The notes under the pieces were generated by a model that was given only the letters and a program-made list of their open reading frames with translations, did not search any database and was not told the origin of the DNA. From positions 81,345 to 145,344 of the forward strand of contig NZ_AXAS01000025.1 of assembly GCF_000472925.1 (NCBI RefSeq): DNA of 64,000 nucleotides. The letters run 5' to 3'. Source of the DNA: Bradyrhizobium sp. Ec3.3 (GTDB lineage: Bacteria > Pseudomonadota > Alphaproteobacteria > Rhizobiales > Xanthobacteraceae). Made by a program: the position numbers and the translations under genes. Shown here in pieces: positions 25,379 through 34,063 of the stretch; the stretch's first letter is position 1, and each line of letters begins with the position of its first letter.

Positions 25379-26698
25379 TCACTGTCCGATCGCGTCCAGG
25401 AACTGGTACCAACCGGCAACCATGCGCACGGCGGGTTCTCGGAACGAATAGAACGGAATGATCTTGAGGCGGCTCGCATCGAGCAGCCCGACATCAGGCT
25501 TTTCGCCGCGGACGAAGGCCGCGAGATAGCGGCCCATCAGGCTCGACATCGCGACGCCAGCCCCGTTGTAGCCCATGGCGAACAGCCTGCGCTCGTCGAG
25601 CCGGCCGATATGCGGCACCGAGTCCAGCGTCATGCCGACGAGGCCCGACCATTTGAACGCGAGCCGCACGTCCGCAAGATCAGGGAAGATGCCGACCATC
25701 GCCTTGCGCAGCGCGTCGAAGGCGGATTCCGAATCCTGCTTGCCGAAGGCTCCGCGGCCGCCGAAGATCACGCGATTGTCGACCATGCGGAACCAGCGCA
25801 TCATGCGCTTGGTCTCGGTGTAGGTGCGGCCCGTCGGCATCAGGCGTCCCGCGAGATTGCGCGGCAGCTGGTCGGTTGCGATGATCGCGCTGCGGAACGG
25901 GATCAGCGTGTGCTGCAAGTGCCGCGTCGCATCCGTCAGATCGGAATAGCTGTTGGTGGCGATGATCGCCTGCTTTGCGCGCACCACGCCTTGCGGCGTC
26001 TCGGCGACGACGCCGCCTTGCTCACGTCGCAGCTTGAGGACCGGCGTGTCCTGGAAGACGGCGACGCCGCGGCGCGCCACACCGTCGGCGAGGCCGCGCA
26101 CATAGTTGAGCGGATGGATGCCGCCGGAGCCGGGATTGAGCACGCCGCCGACGAAGATGTCCGAGCCGGTCTCATCGCGCACGCCCCTGGCGTCGAGGAT
26201 GCGGACCTCCGCATCGCCCATCTCGCGCTTCATCCAGTCGGCCTCATTGATCGCGGCCTTCAACGTCGTCTCGTTGTGCGCGGCCTTGACCTGGCCGGTC
26301 CGCGTCAACGCCGCGCTGGTGATGCCGAATTCAGCAACCAGCTCCTCGACGATGTCGGCTGATTCATGCGCGATCTCGTACATTCGCTTGGCCATGGCGC
26401 GGCCATGCGCGGCGTCGATCTCGCGGAACGACAGGCGAAACTTTGCGGTGATCACCCCGCCATTGCGCCCGCTCGCGCCCCAGCCGGGGCGGTTCGCCTC
26501 CAGCACGACCGGCGACAGACCGCTCTTGGCAATGTGGTGCGCCGCGGACAGGCCGGTGTAGCCCGCGCCGATGATCACCACATCCGCCTGATGCTCGCCT
26601 GACAGGACCGGAAACTCGCGAGCAGGCTCCGCCGTGCTCGCCCAGAGCGAGTTGACGGATGGCTGCGCGGTCCAATACCCTGTCATGCGTCCGCTCAT
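25379..26698 (-). CDS. FAD-dependent amine oxidase, PuuB (gamma-glutamylputrescine oxidase)-like
   Basis: This 439-residue DAO-family flavoprotein has VIIGAGYTGLSAAHH (FAD-binding GxGxxG) near residue 42, after a leader with SVNSLWASTA typical of PuuB relatives (they start with a conserved SYW/LWA segment). The C-terminal part has GYNGAGVAMSS, the second flavin contact. PuuB homologues oxidise gamma-glutamylputrescine or other secondary or primary amines. It starts 3 bases below the HAD gene's stop and is followed by the binding protein. An ATG 4 codons later (26686) is an alternative start. Confidence 0.85.
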   Translation of the reverse strand: MSGRMTGYWTAQPSVNSLWASTAEPAREFPVLSGEHQADVVIIGAGYTGLSAAHHIAKSGLSPVVLEANRPGWGASGRNGGVITAKFRLSFREIDAAHGRAMAKRMYEIAHESADIVEELVAEFGITSAALTRTGQVKAAHNETTLKAAINEADWMKREMGDAEVRILDARGVRDETGSDIFVGGVLNPGSGGIHPLNYVRGLADGVARRGVAVFQDTPVLKLRREQGGVVAETPQGVVRAKQAIIATNSYSDLTDATRHLQHTLIPFRSAIIATDQLPRNLAGRLMPTGRTYTETKRMMRWFRMVDNRVIFGGRGAFGKQDSESAFDALRKAMVGIFPDLADVRLAFKWSGLVGMTLDSVPHIGRLDERRLFAMGYNGAGVAMSSLMGRYLAAFVRGEKPDVGLLDASRLKIIPFYSFREPAVRMVAGWYQFLDAIGQ

Positions 26699-26700
26699 GC

Positions 26701-27414
26701 TCACACTGCGCCGATGGCGGCGTCGGCAAAGGCCTTCATGGTTGGGAAATGGAAGTCGGGCTTGGTCAGCGTCGGCACCTCCGGCGTTCCGCCGAAGCCG
26801 GCGAGCCCCTGGCGCCGCTCGATCCAGCACACCTTGTAGCCAAGTTTCCGCGCGATCCCGATGTCGTGGTATTGGCTCTGCGCGACGTGCAGGATGTCCG
26901 ACTGCTTGTAGCCGAACGCCGACTGACGGCCTTTATTGTAGGCGAAGAATTCCGGATTTGGCTTTGCAACACCAGTCTCGTCGGCGCAGACGGTGTCGTC
27001 GAAGGGATTGCCGAGCGCATGCGCGTAGCAGGACAGCGCGACGCGATCGGCATTGGTCATCGCGACCAGGCGGAATTTCGTGCGCAGGCGCTTCAAGGCC
27101 TCGACTGAATCCGCGAACGGAGCCCAGCGCAGCACCGCGAGCTGGAACACGTCGCAGGATGCATCGTCGGCCGGCAGGCCCAGTTCCTTGGCGAGGTAGC
27201 GATAGACGTGGAACATCACCTCGCTCGAGCGTTCGGGATGCGCATCGCGGCCGCGCTTGTAGGAGGCGAAGATCTTGTCGTCGCTGAGCTCGGCCGGCGT
27301 CTTGCCCGAGATCCTGCGCACCGCCGATAGCACGCCGGCCTCGAAATCGATCAAGGTGCCGACGACGTCGAAGGTGAGGACCTTGAAATTGTTGAACGGG
27401 GCTTGGGATGACAT
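26701..27414 (-). CDS. HAD-family hydrolase (type II 2-haloacid dehalogenase-like)
   Basis: This 237-residue HAD protein has nucleophile Asp16 in the motif I sequence FDVVGTL, a helical cap, a Thr/Ser motif II (MTNADR) and GVAKPNPEFF with the motif III lysine, then the acidic motif IV (QSQYHDIGIARKLG). The DxVGT form rather than DxDGT places it near haloacid dehalogenases, though many relatives are phosphatases. It is embedded between the ABC ATPase and the amine oxidase genes, so it probably acts on a phosphorylated or halogenated product of the same pathway. Confidence 0.88.
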   Translation of the reverse strand: MSSQAPFNNFKVLTFDVVGTLIDFEAGVLSAVRRISGKTPAELSDDKIFASYKRGRDAHPERSSEVMFHVYRYLAKELGLPADDASCDVFQLAVLRWAPFADSVEALKRLRTKFRLVAMTNADRVALSCYAHALGNPFDDTVCADETGVAKPNPEFFAYNKGRQSAFGYKQSDILHVAQSQYHDIGIARKLGYKVCWIERRQGLAGFGGTPEVPTLTKPDFHFPTMKAFADAAIGAV

Positions 27415-27449
27415 TGGGCTTCTTCTCTTTGGTTGGAACGAGGTGGGAT

Positions 27450-28529
27450 CTAGTCCACCCTCGGCACGACGATGGTGTCCTCGGGGTGGAGGGTGACGAT
27501 GAGATTGCCGCCGACCGGCGGAATGCGGCGATAGGCCTCGTGATAGGTCGGCTGGCGCAGGCTGAGCGCAGAGCCGTCGGCAAGGCTGAGGAAGATACGC
27601 AGGCTCTCACCCTGGTAGACGATGTCGGTGACGGTACCGGTCAGCCGGTTGCAGGCCCCATCGCCCGCGCCATCGTCGATCAGAAGCTTCTCGCTGTGCA
27701 CGGCGAGCATCAGCGCATCGCCCGGTGGGATAGCTCGGGCACTGCGCAGCACGGAATTGCCGAGCGCGACGCTGCATGAATCAATGCGGCGGACGGGCAA
27801 GAGCGTGGCTTCGCCGATAAAGCTCGCGACGAAGGAATCCGCTGGATGGTCGTGCAGGCGCGCGGGCTCGTCGATCTGTATCAGCTTGCCGTCCTTCATC
27901 ACGGCGACGCGGTCGCTCATGGTCAGCGCCTCGCGCTGGTCATGGGTGACGTAGATGATGGTGGCGCCGATGCGCTTATGCAGCGTCCGCAGCTCGATCT
28001 GCATGGATTCGCGGAGCTGCTTGTCGAGCGCTGAGAGCGGCTCGTCCATCAGGATCAGTTGCGGCTCGAAAATCATGGCGCGCGCCAGCGCCACGCGCTG
28101 GCGCTGGCCGCCAGAGAGCTGCGCAATGCCGCGATGCTCATAGCCGGACAGCCCCACCATGGCGAGTGCGGCGCGCACCCTGTCGGGCCAGGTCGATTTC
28201 GGCAGGCGGCGGGCGCGCAAGGGAAAGGCGACGTTCTCGCCGACACTCATATGCGGGAACAGCGCGTAGTTCTGGAAGACGACGCCGATCTCGCGCTTGT
28301 GCGGCGGCATGTAGGTGACGTCGCGGCCGCCGAAATGGATCGAGCCGGAGGAAGGCAGGATGAAGCCGCCGAGGATGCCGAGCAGCGTGGTCTTGCCGGA
28401 ACCGGACGGGCCGAGCAGCGAGACGAACTCCCCGGCGCCGACATTGAGTGACACGTCATCGAGGGCGCGAACCGCGCCGTAAGCCTTGCTTGCGGACCTG
28501 ATCTCGACGCTTTCCGCTCGTTTGTCCAA
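27450..28529 (-). CDS. ABC transporter ATP-binding protein, PotA-like
   Basis: This is the ATPase of the second polyamine-type importer, about 359 residues. Walker A GPSGSGKTT, signature LSGGQRQR, Walker B LILMDEPLSALD and the H-loop histidine in VTHDQ are all present. A C-terminal TOBE domain follows from about residue 270. I prefer the TTG start at 28529, with GAGG eight bases upstream, because the ATG at 28577 has no ribosome site and adds an atypical leader. It is the first gene of a six-gene operon: ATPase, HAD, oxidase, binding protein, two permeases. Confidence 0.9.
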   Translation of the reverse strand: MDKRAESVEIRSASKAYGAVRALDDVSLNVGAGEFVSLLGPSGSGKTTLLGILGGFILPSSGSIHFGGRDVTYMPPHKREIGVVFQNYALFPHMSVGENVAFPLRARRLPKSTWPDRVRAALAMVGLSGYEHRGIAQLSGGQRQRVALARAMIFEPQLILMDEPLSALDKQLRESMQIELRTLHKRIGATIIYVTHDQREALTMSDRVAVMKDGKLIQIDEPARLHDHPADSFVASFIGEATLLPVRRIDSCSVALGNSVLRSARAIPPGDALMLAVHSEKLLIDDGAGDGACNRLTGTVTDIVYQGESLRIFLSLADGSALSLRQPTYHEAYRRIPPVGGNLIVTLHPEDTIVVPRVD

Positions 28530-28688
28530 CGATCGATCCTCGTCACACCCTAGGCGGCGCGCCTCACTGCACGCCATAAGCTTGTTTTATAGACTGGCCG
28601 TAGGATCAGCTTGCGATTGCAGCTTCATGAGCACGCAATCTTCTCTCCCAAGCCTTGTCTTTAGCCTGTCATGCCAATGACACCAGAG

Positions 28689-28742
28689 TTGGCAAAACTC
28701 GGCAATTGCCAAATTCTTACCGGCCGCATAACATCAAGTTAT
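28689..28742. promoter_or_regulatory. Two inverted repeats in the lysR/ABC divergent promoter
   Basis: TTGGCAA (28689-28695) and TTGCCAA (28706-28712) are perfect arms 10 bp apart. ATAAC-ATCAA-GTTAT (28728-28742) is a second dyad that overlaps the lysR start codon. The pair looks like a LysR activation site plus an autorepression site. Confidence 0.5.
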
Positions 28743-29679
28743 GCCCGAGCTCCGCCGAATGCTGCCCTCCTCAAACGCCCTGTTCGTCTTCGACGCAGCG
28801 GCGCGCAACGGCAGCTTCACTGCTGCGGCGGCGGAGTTGAACGTCACGCAGCCTGCGGTGAGCCGGATGCTCGGCCAGTTCGAGGAGCATCTCGGCGTTC
28901 GCCTGTTCGACCGCAAGGCGGGGCGCGCGGTGCTCACCGAGGAAGGCGAACTGCTGTATCGCCGCGTGCTCGAGGGCTTTCGCAGCATCGAGACCGGGCT
29001 GATCGAGATCGAGCGACGGCGCAAGGGTACCGAGACGGTCACCCTCTCCGTCTCTTCCGCCTTCACCACGCATTGGCTGATGCCGCGCATCGACAAGCTG
29101 CAGCGGCATTTTCCTCAAGTCGACCTTCGCTTCCAGCTCATCTCGGGGGCGCTGCGCGGGCCCGTCGAGAATGTCGATCTCGGCATGCGCTTTCGCGACA
29201 GCGAGGAGCCTTACTCCGGCGGCACGCTGGTCATGAAAGAAGTCATGTTGCCGGTGTGCAGCCCCACTTACATCAGCGAGGTGGAGCCTGCGGAAGGCAA
29301 TACCGTCATTCGTCTCGCCGAGACGCCGGGCGATTGGGCGGCGGATTATCCAAAGTTTCTCACGAAGCGCCGTGGTCCATCCAAGGCGCTGAGCTTCACC
29401 GATTATGCCGTCGTGGTGCAGGCCGCGCTGCTCGGCCAGGGCATCGCGCTCGGCTGGCTGACCGTCACCTCGCACTGGCTGCTCACCGGCGCCCTGGTCC
29501 CCGCGTCCGACGCGCTCACCACCACGCGCCGCATTTGCGAATTCCTGCCGCCGCGCAACCGACCGATGCGGCCCCTTGCCGCCGAAATCCGCGACTGGAT
29601 CATCGGCCAGATGCGCAGCGAGATCGCGGCGATCGATCAGCTGTATCCCAAGCTCGATCTGATGACCGCCTGCTATTGA
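28741..29679 (+). CDS. LysR-family transcriptional regulator (GcvA-like)
   Basis: This is a 312-residue regulator with an N-terminal winged helix. LPSSNALFVFDAAAR is typical of the GcvA branch, and LNVTQPAVSRMLGQFE is the recognition helix. The effector domain from about residue 95 begins TVTLSVSSAFTTHWLMPRI. It is divergent from the second polyamine-type ABC operon, so it should control that operon and itself through the dyads at 28689-28742. Its TGA overlaps the convergent mannonate dehydratase gene by 7 bp. Confidence 0.92.
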   Translation: MPELRRMLPSSNALFVFDAAARNGSFTAAAAELNVTQPAVSRMLGQFEEHLGVRLFDRKAGRAVLTEEGELLYRRVLEGFRSIETGLIEIERRRKGTETVTLSVSSAFTTHWLMPRIDKLQRHFPQVDLRFQLISGALRGPVENVDLGMRFRDSEEPYSGGTLVMKEVMLPVCSPTYISEVEPAEGNTVIRLAETPGDWAADYPKFLTKRRGPSKALSFTDYAVVVQAALLGQGIALGWLTVTSHWLLTGALVPASDALTTTRRICEFLPPRNRPMRPLAAEIRDWIIGQMRSEIAAIDQLYPKLDLMTACY

Positions 29680-30863
29680 TGCGTGATCGCGCGGATCGCT
29701 CCGCGCAGCTCGGCGAGGCCGCGCAGGCGGCCGATCGCAGTGTAGCCGGGATTGGTGCGCTTGGTCGCGGCGAGATCATCGAGCATGCGATGGCCGTGGT
29801 CGGGGCGAAAGACGATCTGCTTGTCCGGCGCGCGCCGCGCGTTCTCCTTCAGGAGTGCCTTGAGCACGGCGACCATGTCGACGTCGCCATCGAGATGATC
29901 GGACTCGTAGAAGGACAGGCCGTCGGCCTCGCGTTTGGTCGCACGCAGATGCGCGAATGCGATGCGCGGGCCGAAGCGCTCCGCCATCGCCGGCAGGTCG
30001 TTGTCGGCGCGCACGCCGAGCGAGCCCGTGCACAGGCAGATGCCGTTGGCCTTTGACGGCACGGCATCGAACAGCGCCTGATAATCGTCAGCCGTGGAGG
30101 CGACGCGCGGCAGGCCGAACAACGGACGCGGCGGATCGTCGGGGTGCAGCGTCAGCGACACGCCGAGCTGTTCCGCCACCGGCGCAACGCGGGCGAGGAA
30201 TTCGGCGAGATGCTGGCGCAGGATCTCGGGCGTGATGTCGCGGTACTGCTCGAGCCGGTCGCGGAATTGCGGGATGGTCATCGGCTCGGTGGTCGAACCG
30301 GGCAGCGCGCTGGCGATGGCCGTGATGAGATAATCGATGTCCGCCTGGCTCATCTTTTCGAAGAGCTTTTTCGCACGCGCCTGCGCTTCGGGCGAATATT
30401 CCTGAGGTGCCGCTGGCCGCTTCAGGATGTGCAGCTCGAATGCTGCAAAGCGATCCTGATCGAAGCGCATGGCGCGGGCGCCGTTCGGCATTTCCCATTC
30501 GAGATCGGTGCGGCACCAGTCGACCACCGGCATGAAGTTGTAGCAGATGATCTTGATGCCGGAGGCGGCGACCGCTTCCAGGCTCGCGATCCACGCCTCG
30601 ATGGAGCGGGTTGCCTTAGCCCCAAGCCGCTTGACGTCGTCGGGGATCGGGATGGATTCCACGACCGACCAGGTCAGTTGCGTGCGGCCGGGCTGGCCCT
30701 TTTCGATGAAATTCTTGCGCTCCTCGACGCCTTTGCGCGTCCATGCCTCGCCGATCGGCACCTGATGCAGTGCGGAGACGATGTCCGTCGCGCCGGCCTG
30801 CCTGACATCATCGAGCGACACGGGATCATCGGGCCCGTACCAGCGCCATCCCTGCAGCATCAT
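29673..30863 (-). CDS. uxuA: Mannonate dehydratase
   Basis: UxuA removes water from D-mannonate to give 2-keto-3-deoxygluconate. The 396-residue length and the opening MLQGWRWYGPDDPVSL with DIVSALHQVPIGEAW are characteristic of the UxuA family, a metal-dependent TIM barrel. Later segments INFMPVVDW-like (YNFMPVVDWCRTDL), LTLHPDDPPRPLFGLPR and FRPDHGHRM carry the metal ligands. It is the last gene of the operon descending from the GntR gene and lies 15 bp after the dehydrogenase. It works with the UxuB homologue encoded at 36060. Confidence 0.96.
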   Translation of the reverse strand: MMLQGWRWYGPDDPVSLDDVRQAGATDIVSALHQVPIGEAWTRKGVEERKNFIEKGQPGRTQLTWSVVESIPIPDDVKRLGAKATRSIEAWIASLEAVAASGIKIICYNFMPVVDWCRTDLEWEMPNGARAMRFDQDRFAAFELHILKRPAAPQEYSPEAQARAKKLFEKMSQADIDYLITAIASALPGSTTEPMTIPQFRDRLEQYRDITPEILRQHLAEFLARVAPVAEQLGVSLTLHPDDPPRPLFGLPRVASTADDYQALFDAVPSKANGICLCTGSLGVRADNDLPAMAERFGPRIAFAHLRATKREADGLSFYESDHLDGDVDMVAVLKALLKENARRAPDKQIVFRPDHGHRMLDDLAATKRTNPGYTAIGRLRGLAELRGAIRAITHQ

Positions 30864-30878
30864 GACATTCCTCCCGGC

Positions 30879-31928
30879 TCAGTTCGCGGTCAGCACGACC
30901 TTGACGCTCTGCGAGCGGTCGAGCGCCAGCCTGAGCGCATCGGGCGCCGTCGACAAGGGGCGCTCGGCCGTGACCAGCGACAGCACATCGACGCTGCCAT
31001 TGGAAATCAGTTCCACCGCGGTTGCGAATTCGAAACCGAAGCGGAACGAGCCGCGCAGGTCAATCTCCTTGGCCATCACGGCATTTGCCGGCGTCGGAAT
31101 CTGGCCGCCCGGCAGGTTGCCGATCTGCACCACCGTGCCACCACGACGCACGATGCCAATGGCGCTGGCAAGGCCCGCAGCCGTGCCCGAAACCTCGAAC
31201 GCGACGTCATAGGGACGCACAGCGGCCTGCGCCCTCAGGCCTTCCTCGCCGCCCGAGACGTTCTCGACGTGGGATGCGCCGAGCCGGGTTGCGAAGGCAA
31301 GCGGCGCGGGCGCGATGTCGGCGACCGTGACGTCCGCCATGCCGGCGCGGCGCGCCGCGAGCATGGTGAGCAGTCCGATCGGCCCGGCACCGAAGATGAT
31401 ACCGCGTTTGCCCTTGACGTCACCGGCGCGCGCGACGGCGTGGAGGCAGACCGCGAGCGGCTCGGCGAGCGCCGCGGCCTGATAGGAGACGTGATCCGGG
31501 ATCCTCACGCACTGTGCCGGGATCGCATCGAAGTAATTGGCAAAGCCGCCCTGCATGTGCGGAGTTTTCGACGCCGAGCCCATGAAGAAGATATTTTCGC
31601 AGAGGTTCGGCCGGCCCTCGCGGCAGGCGACGCAATGGCCGCACCAGCGCGACGGATTGACGGCGACACGGTCGCCGACCTTCAGGTTCGGCGCGGCTCC
31701 GGCGATCTCCACGACCTCGCCGGAGATCTCATGTCCCAGCACCAGCGGCGACTTCACGACGAAATCGCCGGTGCGGGCGTGGCGGAAGTAGTGCATGTCC
31801 GAACCGCAGATGCCACCGGCACCGAAGCGGATGCGCACCATGCCTTCGCCAAGCTTCTCGAGCGGGTGCTCGATCATGCGCAGGTCTTCGGGTCCGAACA
31901 GGGTTGCAGCGAGAGCGACTGAGGTCAT
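30879..31928 (-). CDS. Zinc-dependent sugar-acid dehydrogenase, L-idonate/L-gulonate 5-dehydrogenase-like
   Basis: This medium-chain alcohol dehydrogenase has 349 residues. The catalytic zinc ligands Cys41 (GGICGSD) and His66-Glu67 (LGHE) are present. The structural zinc cysteines are Cys96, Cys99, Cys102 and Cys110, and the NAD motif GAGPIG follows. The relatives I recognise are L-idonate 5-dehydrogenase and the RspB-type L-gulonate 5-dehydrogenase. Between a TRAP transporter and uxuA, and with uxuB nearby, oxidation of L-gulonate to D-fructuronate is the most coherent role; L-idonate is the alternative. Its start overlaps the dctM stop by 4 bases. Confidence 0.85.
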   Translation of the reverse strand: MTSVALAATLFGPEDLRMIEHPLEKLGEGMVRIRFGAGGICGSDMHYFRHARTGDFVVKSPLVLGHEISGEVVEIAGAAPNLKVGDRVAVNPSRWCGHCVACREGRPNLCENIFFMGSASKTPHMQGGFANYFDAIPAQCVRIPDHVSYQAAALAEPLAVCLHAVARAGDVKGKRGIIFGAGPIGLLTMLAARRAGMADVTVADIAPAPLAFATRLGASHVENVSGGEEGLRAQAAVRPYDVAFEVSGTAAGLASAIGIVRRGGTVVQIGNLPGGQIPTPANAVMAKEIDLRGSFRFGFEFATAVELISNGSVDVLSLVTAERPLSTAPDALRLALDRSQSVKVVLTAN

Positions 31929-33331
31929 TTGGAGAGTCCCATATATTTAGGCAGCCAGAGCGTCAGCTCCGGAATGTAGGTGATGGCGATGAGCGCCAGG
32001 ATCAGCGGCACCAGCCAGGGCAGGATCGCCATGGTGGTGCGTTCCACGGAGAGTTTTGCCACCCGCGCAAGCACGAACAGCACCATGCCGAGCGGCGGAT
32101 GCAACAGGCCGATCATCAAGTTCAGCGTCATGATCAGGCCGAAATGGATCGGATCGATGCCGAGCTTGAGCACAATCGGCAGCAGGATCGGCACCAGGAT
32201 GGTGATCGCCGCGATGGTATCGATGAAGCAGCCGACGAACAGGATCAGGATGTTGGCCAGCAGCAGAAACACCCATTTGTTGTGGGTGACGCTGAGCATC
32301 CAGTCGGAGAGCGTCTGCGCCGCCTGCGACACCGTCAACAACCAGGCAAATATCGAGGCTGCTGTGACGATGAACAGCACCGAGGCCGTTGTCTCGATGG
32401 TGTCGAAGGTCGCCTTCGCCACCGTCTTGAACGTCATGGTGCGATAGCGCACCATGCCAAGGAACAGCGACCAGATCACCGCCGCGACGGCTGCTTCCGT
32501 GGGCGTGAACCAGCCGAGCGTCATGCCGCCGATCAGGATCACTGGCGCCATCAGCGCCATCACCGCCGAGAAGTCGAAGTACCAGTCGATCGCGAGCAGC
32601 GCACCGAGGCCGATGACGACGGCCATGTTGGTCGAGACGCCGGCGAGCGTCATCAGCCAGATCGCGAGCGGGAAGCTGAAGACGATGATGACTTCGAGAC
32701 CGGCCGAGCCAAGCTGCGGCCAGGAAAATGGCGTGTCGCTGCCCCAGCGATTCCTGTGGGCGAAATAGGCGACCGTCGCCATCATGAACAGCGTCATGAC
32801 GACACCCGGGATCACGCCTCCGAGAAACAGCGCGCCGATCGAGACGTTGGCCATCATGCCGTAGATCACGAAAGGCAGCGACGGCGGAATGATCGGACCA
32901 AGCGTGGCGGACGCGGCCGTGACACCGACTGAGAATTCGGTGGTATAGCCGTGGTCCTTCATCGCCTTGATCTCGATGGTACCGAGACCGGCGGCGTCCG
33001 CGATCGCGGTGCCGGACATGCCGGAGAAGATCACCGAGCCGATGATGTTGACGTGTCCGAGGCCGCCGCGCATCCAGCCGACCAGCGCGACCGCGAATTT
33101 GTAGATGCGTCCCGTTACGCCGGCGATGTTCATGAGATTGCCGGCAAGGATGAAGAAGGGCACGGCGAGCAGCGGAAAGCTCTCGACGCCCGCGATCATG
33201 CGCTGCGCCAGCGTGACGTCGGGCGTCACGCCGCTGACCAGGATATAGAGTAGCGAGGACACCGCCATGGCGAGCGCCACGGGCAGTCCAAGCAGCATCA
33301 GGATGAGAAAGCCCCCAAGCAGTAGCAGCAT
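31925..33331 (-). CDS. dctM: TRAP transporter large permease (DctM)
   Basis: This is the 12-helix ion-coupled subunit of a TRAP importer, 468 residues and hydrophobic throughout. The GMSGTAIADAAGLGTIEIKAM and AASATLGPIIPPSLPFVIYG segments are typical DctM signatures. It lies 4 bp after dctQ and overlaps the dehydrogenase start by 4 bases, so the membrane subunits and the first catabolic enzyme are coupled. The substrate should be an aldonate or uronate, judged by the neighbours. Confidence 0.94.
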   Translation of the reverse strand: MLLLLGGFLILMLLGLPVALAMAVSSLLYILVSGVTPDVTLAQRMIAGVESFPLLAVPFFILAGNLMNIAGVTGRIYKFAVALVGWMRGGLGHVNIIGSVIFSGMSGTAIADAAGLGTIEIKAMKDHGYTTEFSVGVTAASATLGPIIPPSLPFVIYGMMANVSIGALFLGGVIPGVVMTLFMMATVAYFAHRNRWGSDTPFSWPQLGSAGLEVIIVFSFPLAIWLMTLAGVSTNMAVVIGLGALLAIDWYFDFSAVMALMAPVILIGGMTLGWFTPTEAAVAAVIWSLFLGMVRYRTMTFKTVAKATFDTIETTASVLFIVTAASIFAWLLTVSQAAQTLSDWMLSVTHNKWVFLLLANILILFVGCFIDTIAAITILVPILLPIVLKLGIDPIHFGLIMTLNLMIGLLHPPLGMVLFVLARVAKLSVERTTMAILPWLVPLILALIAITYIPELTLWLPKYMGLSK

Positions 33332-33335
33332 GGCA

Positions 33336-33914
33336 TCACCCTTCCGTTCCGTCGTAGGCGCCGGGGCGTTCGAGGATCGAATAGCCCTGCCGCCAGTTTT
33401 CGAGCGCCACCTGCACGGACCGGACGAACATCAGCACGAAGCCGAGCAGCGCGAGGTAGTAGACATAGTTCTTGGGAAAATTGATCGTGGTCATCGGCTC
33501 GTCGCCAATCACCTGGATGTAGATCCAGACCAGGCGGATGGCGTAGCCGAAGAACGCGATGCGGATCAGGTCGATCACGGTCGACAGCGCGCGTGCCGCG
33601 AGGTGCGGCAGATAGCGGTAGACGAGATCGACCTGGATGTGCCGCGACAGCCGCACGCACATGGACGAGCCGATGAAGACCACGCCGATCAGGCAATAGG
33701 TCGCGATCTCCTCGGTCCAGGCATAGCTGTCGTTGAGGACGTAGCGCGTGAAGAACTGGAGGAAGACGCAGAGCGCCATCACCCAGAAAATCGCGAGCGC
33801 CAACCAGTCCTCGAAGGCGTAATGGCCGAGATCGACCTTCGGCGTCGCCTCTTCCTCGAAGGTGTGGGCGATCTCATCCGCGGTGATCTGCCGGTGCATT
33901 TCGGCGGTGGACAT
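33336..33914 (-). CDS. dctQ: TRAP transporter small permease (DctQ)
   Basis: This is the 4-helix small membrane subunit, 192 residues, with a long cytoplasmic N-terminus (about 40 residues). The motif YAWTEEIATYCLIGVVFIGSS is typical of DctQ. It is separated from dctP by 149 bp, an unusually long gap in this operon, occupied by a palindromic repeat (33954-34055). Confidence 0.92.
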   Translation of the reverse strand: MSTAEMHRQITADEIAHTFEEEATPKVDLGHYAFEDWLALAIFWVMALCVFLQFFTRYVLNDSYAWTEEIATYCLIGVVFIGSSMCVRLSRHIQVDLVYRYLPHLAARALSTVIDLIRIAFFGYAIRLVWIYIQVIGDEPMTTINFPKNYVYYLALLGFVLMFVRSVQVALENWRQGYSILERPGAYDGTEG

Positions 33915-33953
33915 GTGTTTTCTCCCAAAAACTGACGGCGCGTGATTGGCTCA

Positions 33954-34055
33954 CGTCATTCCGGGGCGATGCGTCAGCATCGAACCCGGAATCTCGAGAT
34001 TCTCAGGTGCGCGACTGCGCACCACAGTTCTCGCTTCGCGAGCCCCGGAACGACG
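33954..34055. repeat. Palindromic repeat inside the TRAP operon (family B-like)
   Basis: The outer arms CGTCATTCCGGGGC and GCCCCGGAACGACG are near-perfect complements. Inside lie GAGATTCTC-type symmetry and the core GGTGCGCGACTGCGCACC (34006-34023), shared with 5541-5586. It sits between dctP and dctQ and would form a strong hairpin in their transcript. Confidence 0.8.
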
Positions 34056-34063
34056 GCCCGCCG

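Noticed and set aside
30144..31922. 592-codon open frame on the plus strand
   Set aside because: It is antisense to uxuA and the zinc dehydrogenase, whose catalytic residues are intact.
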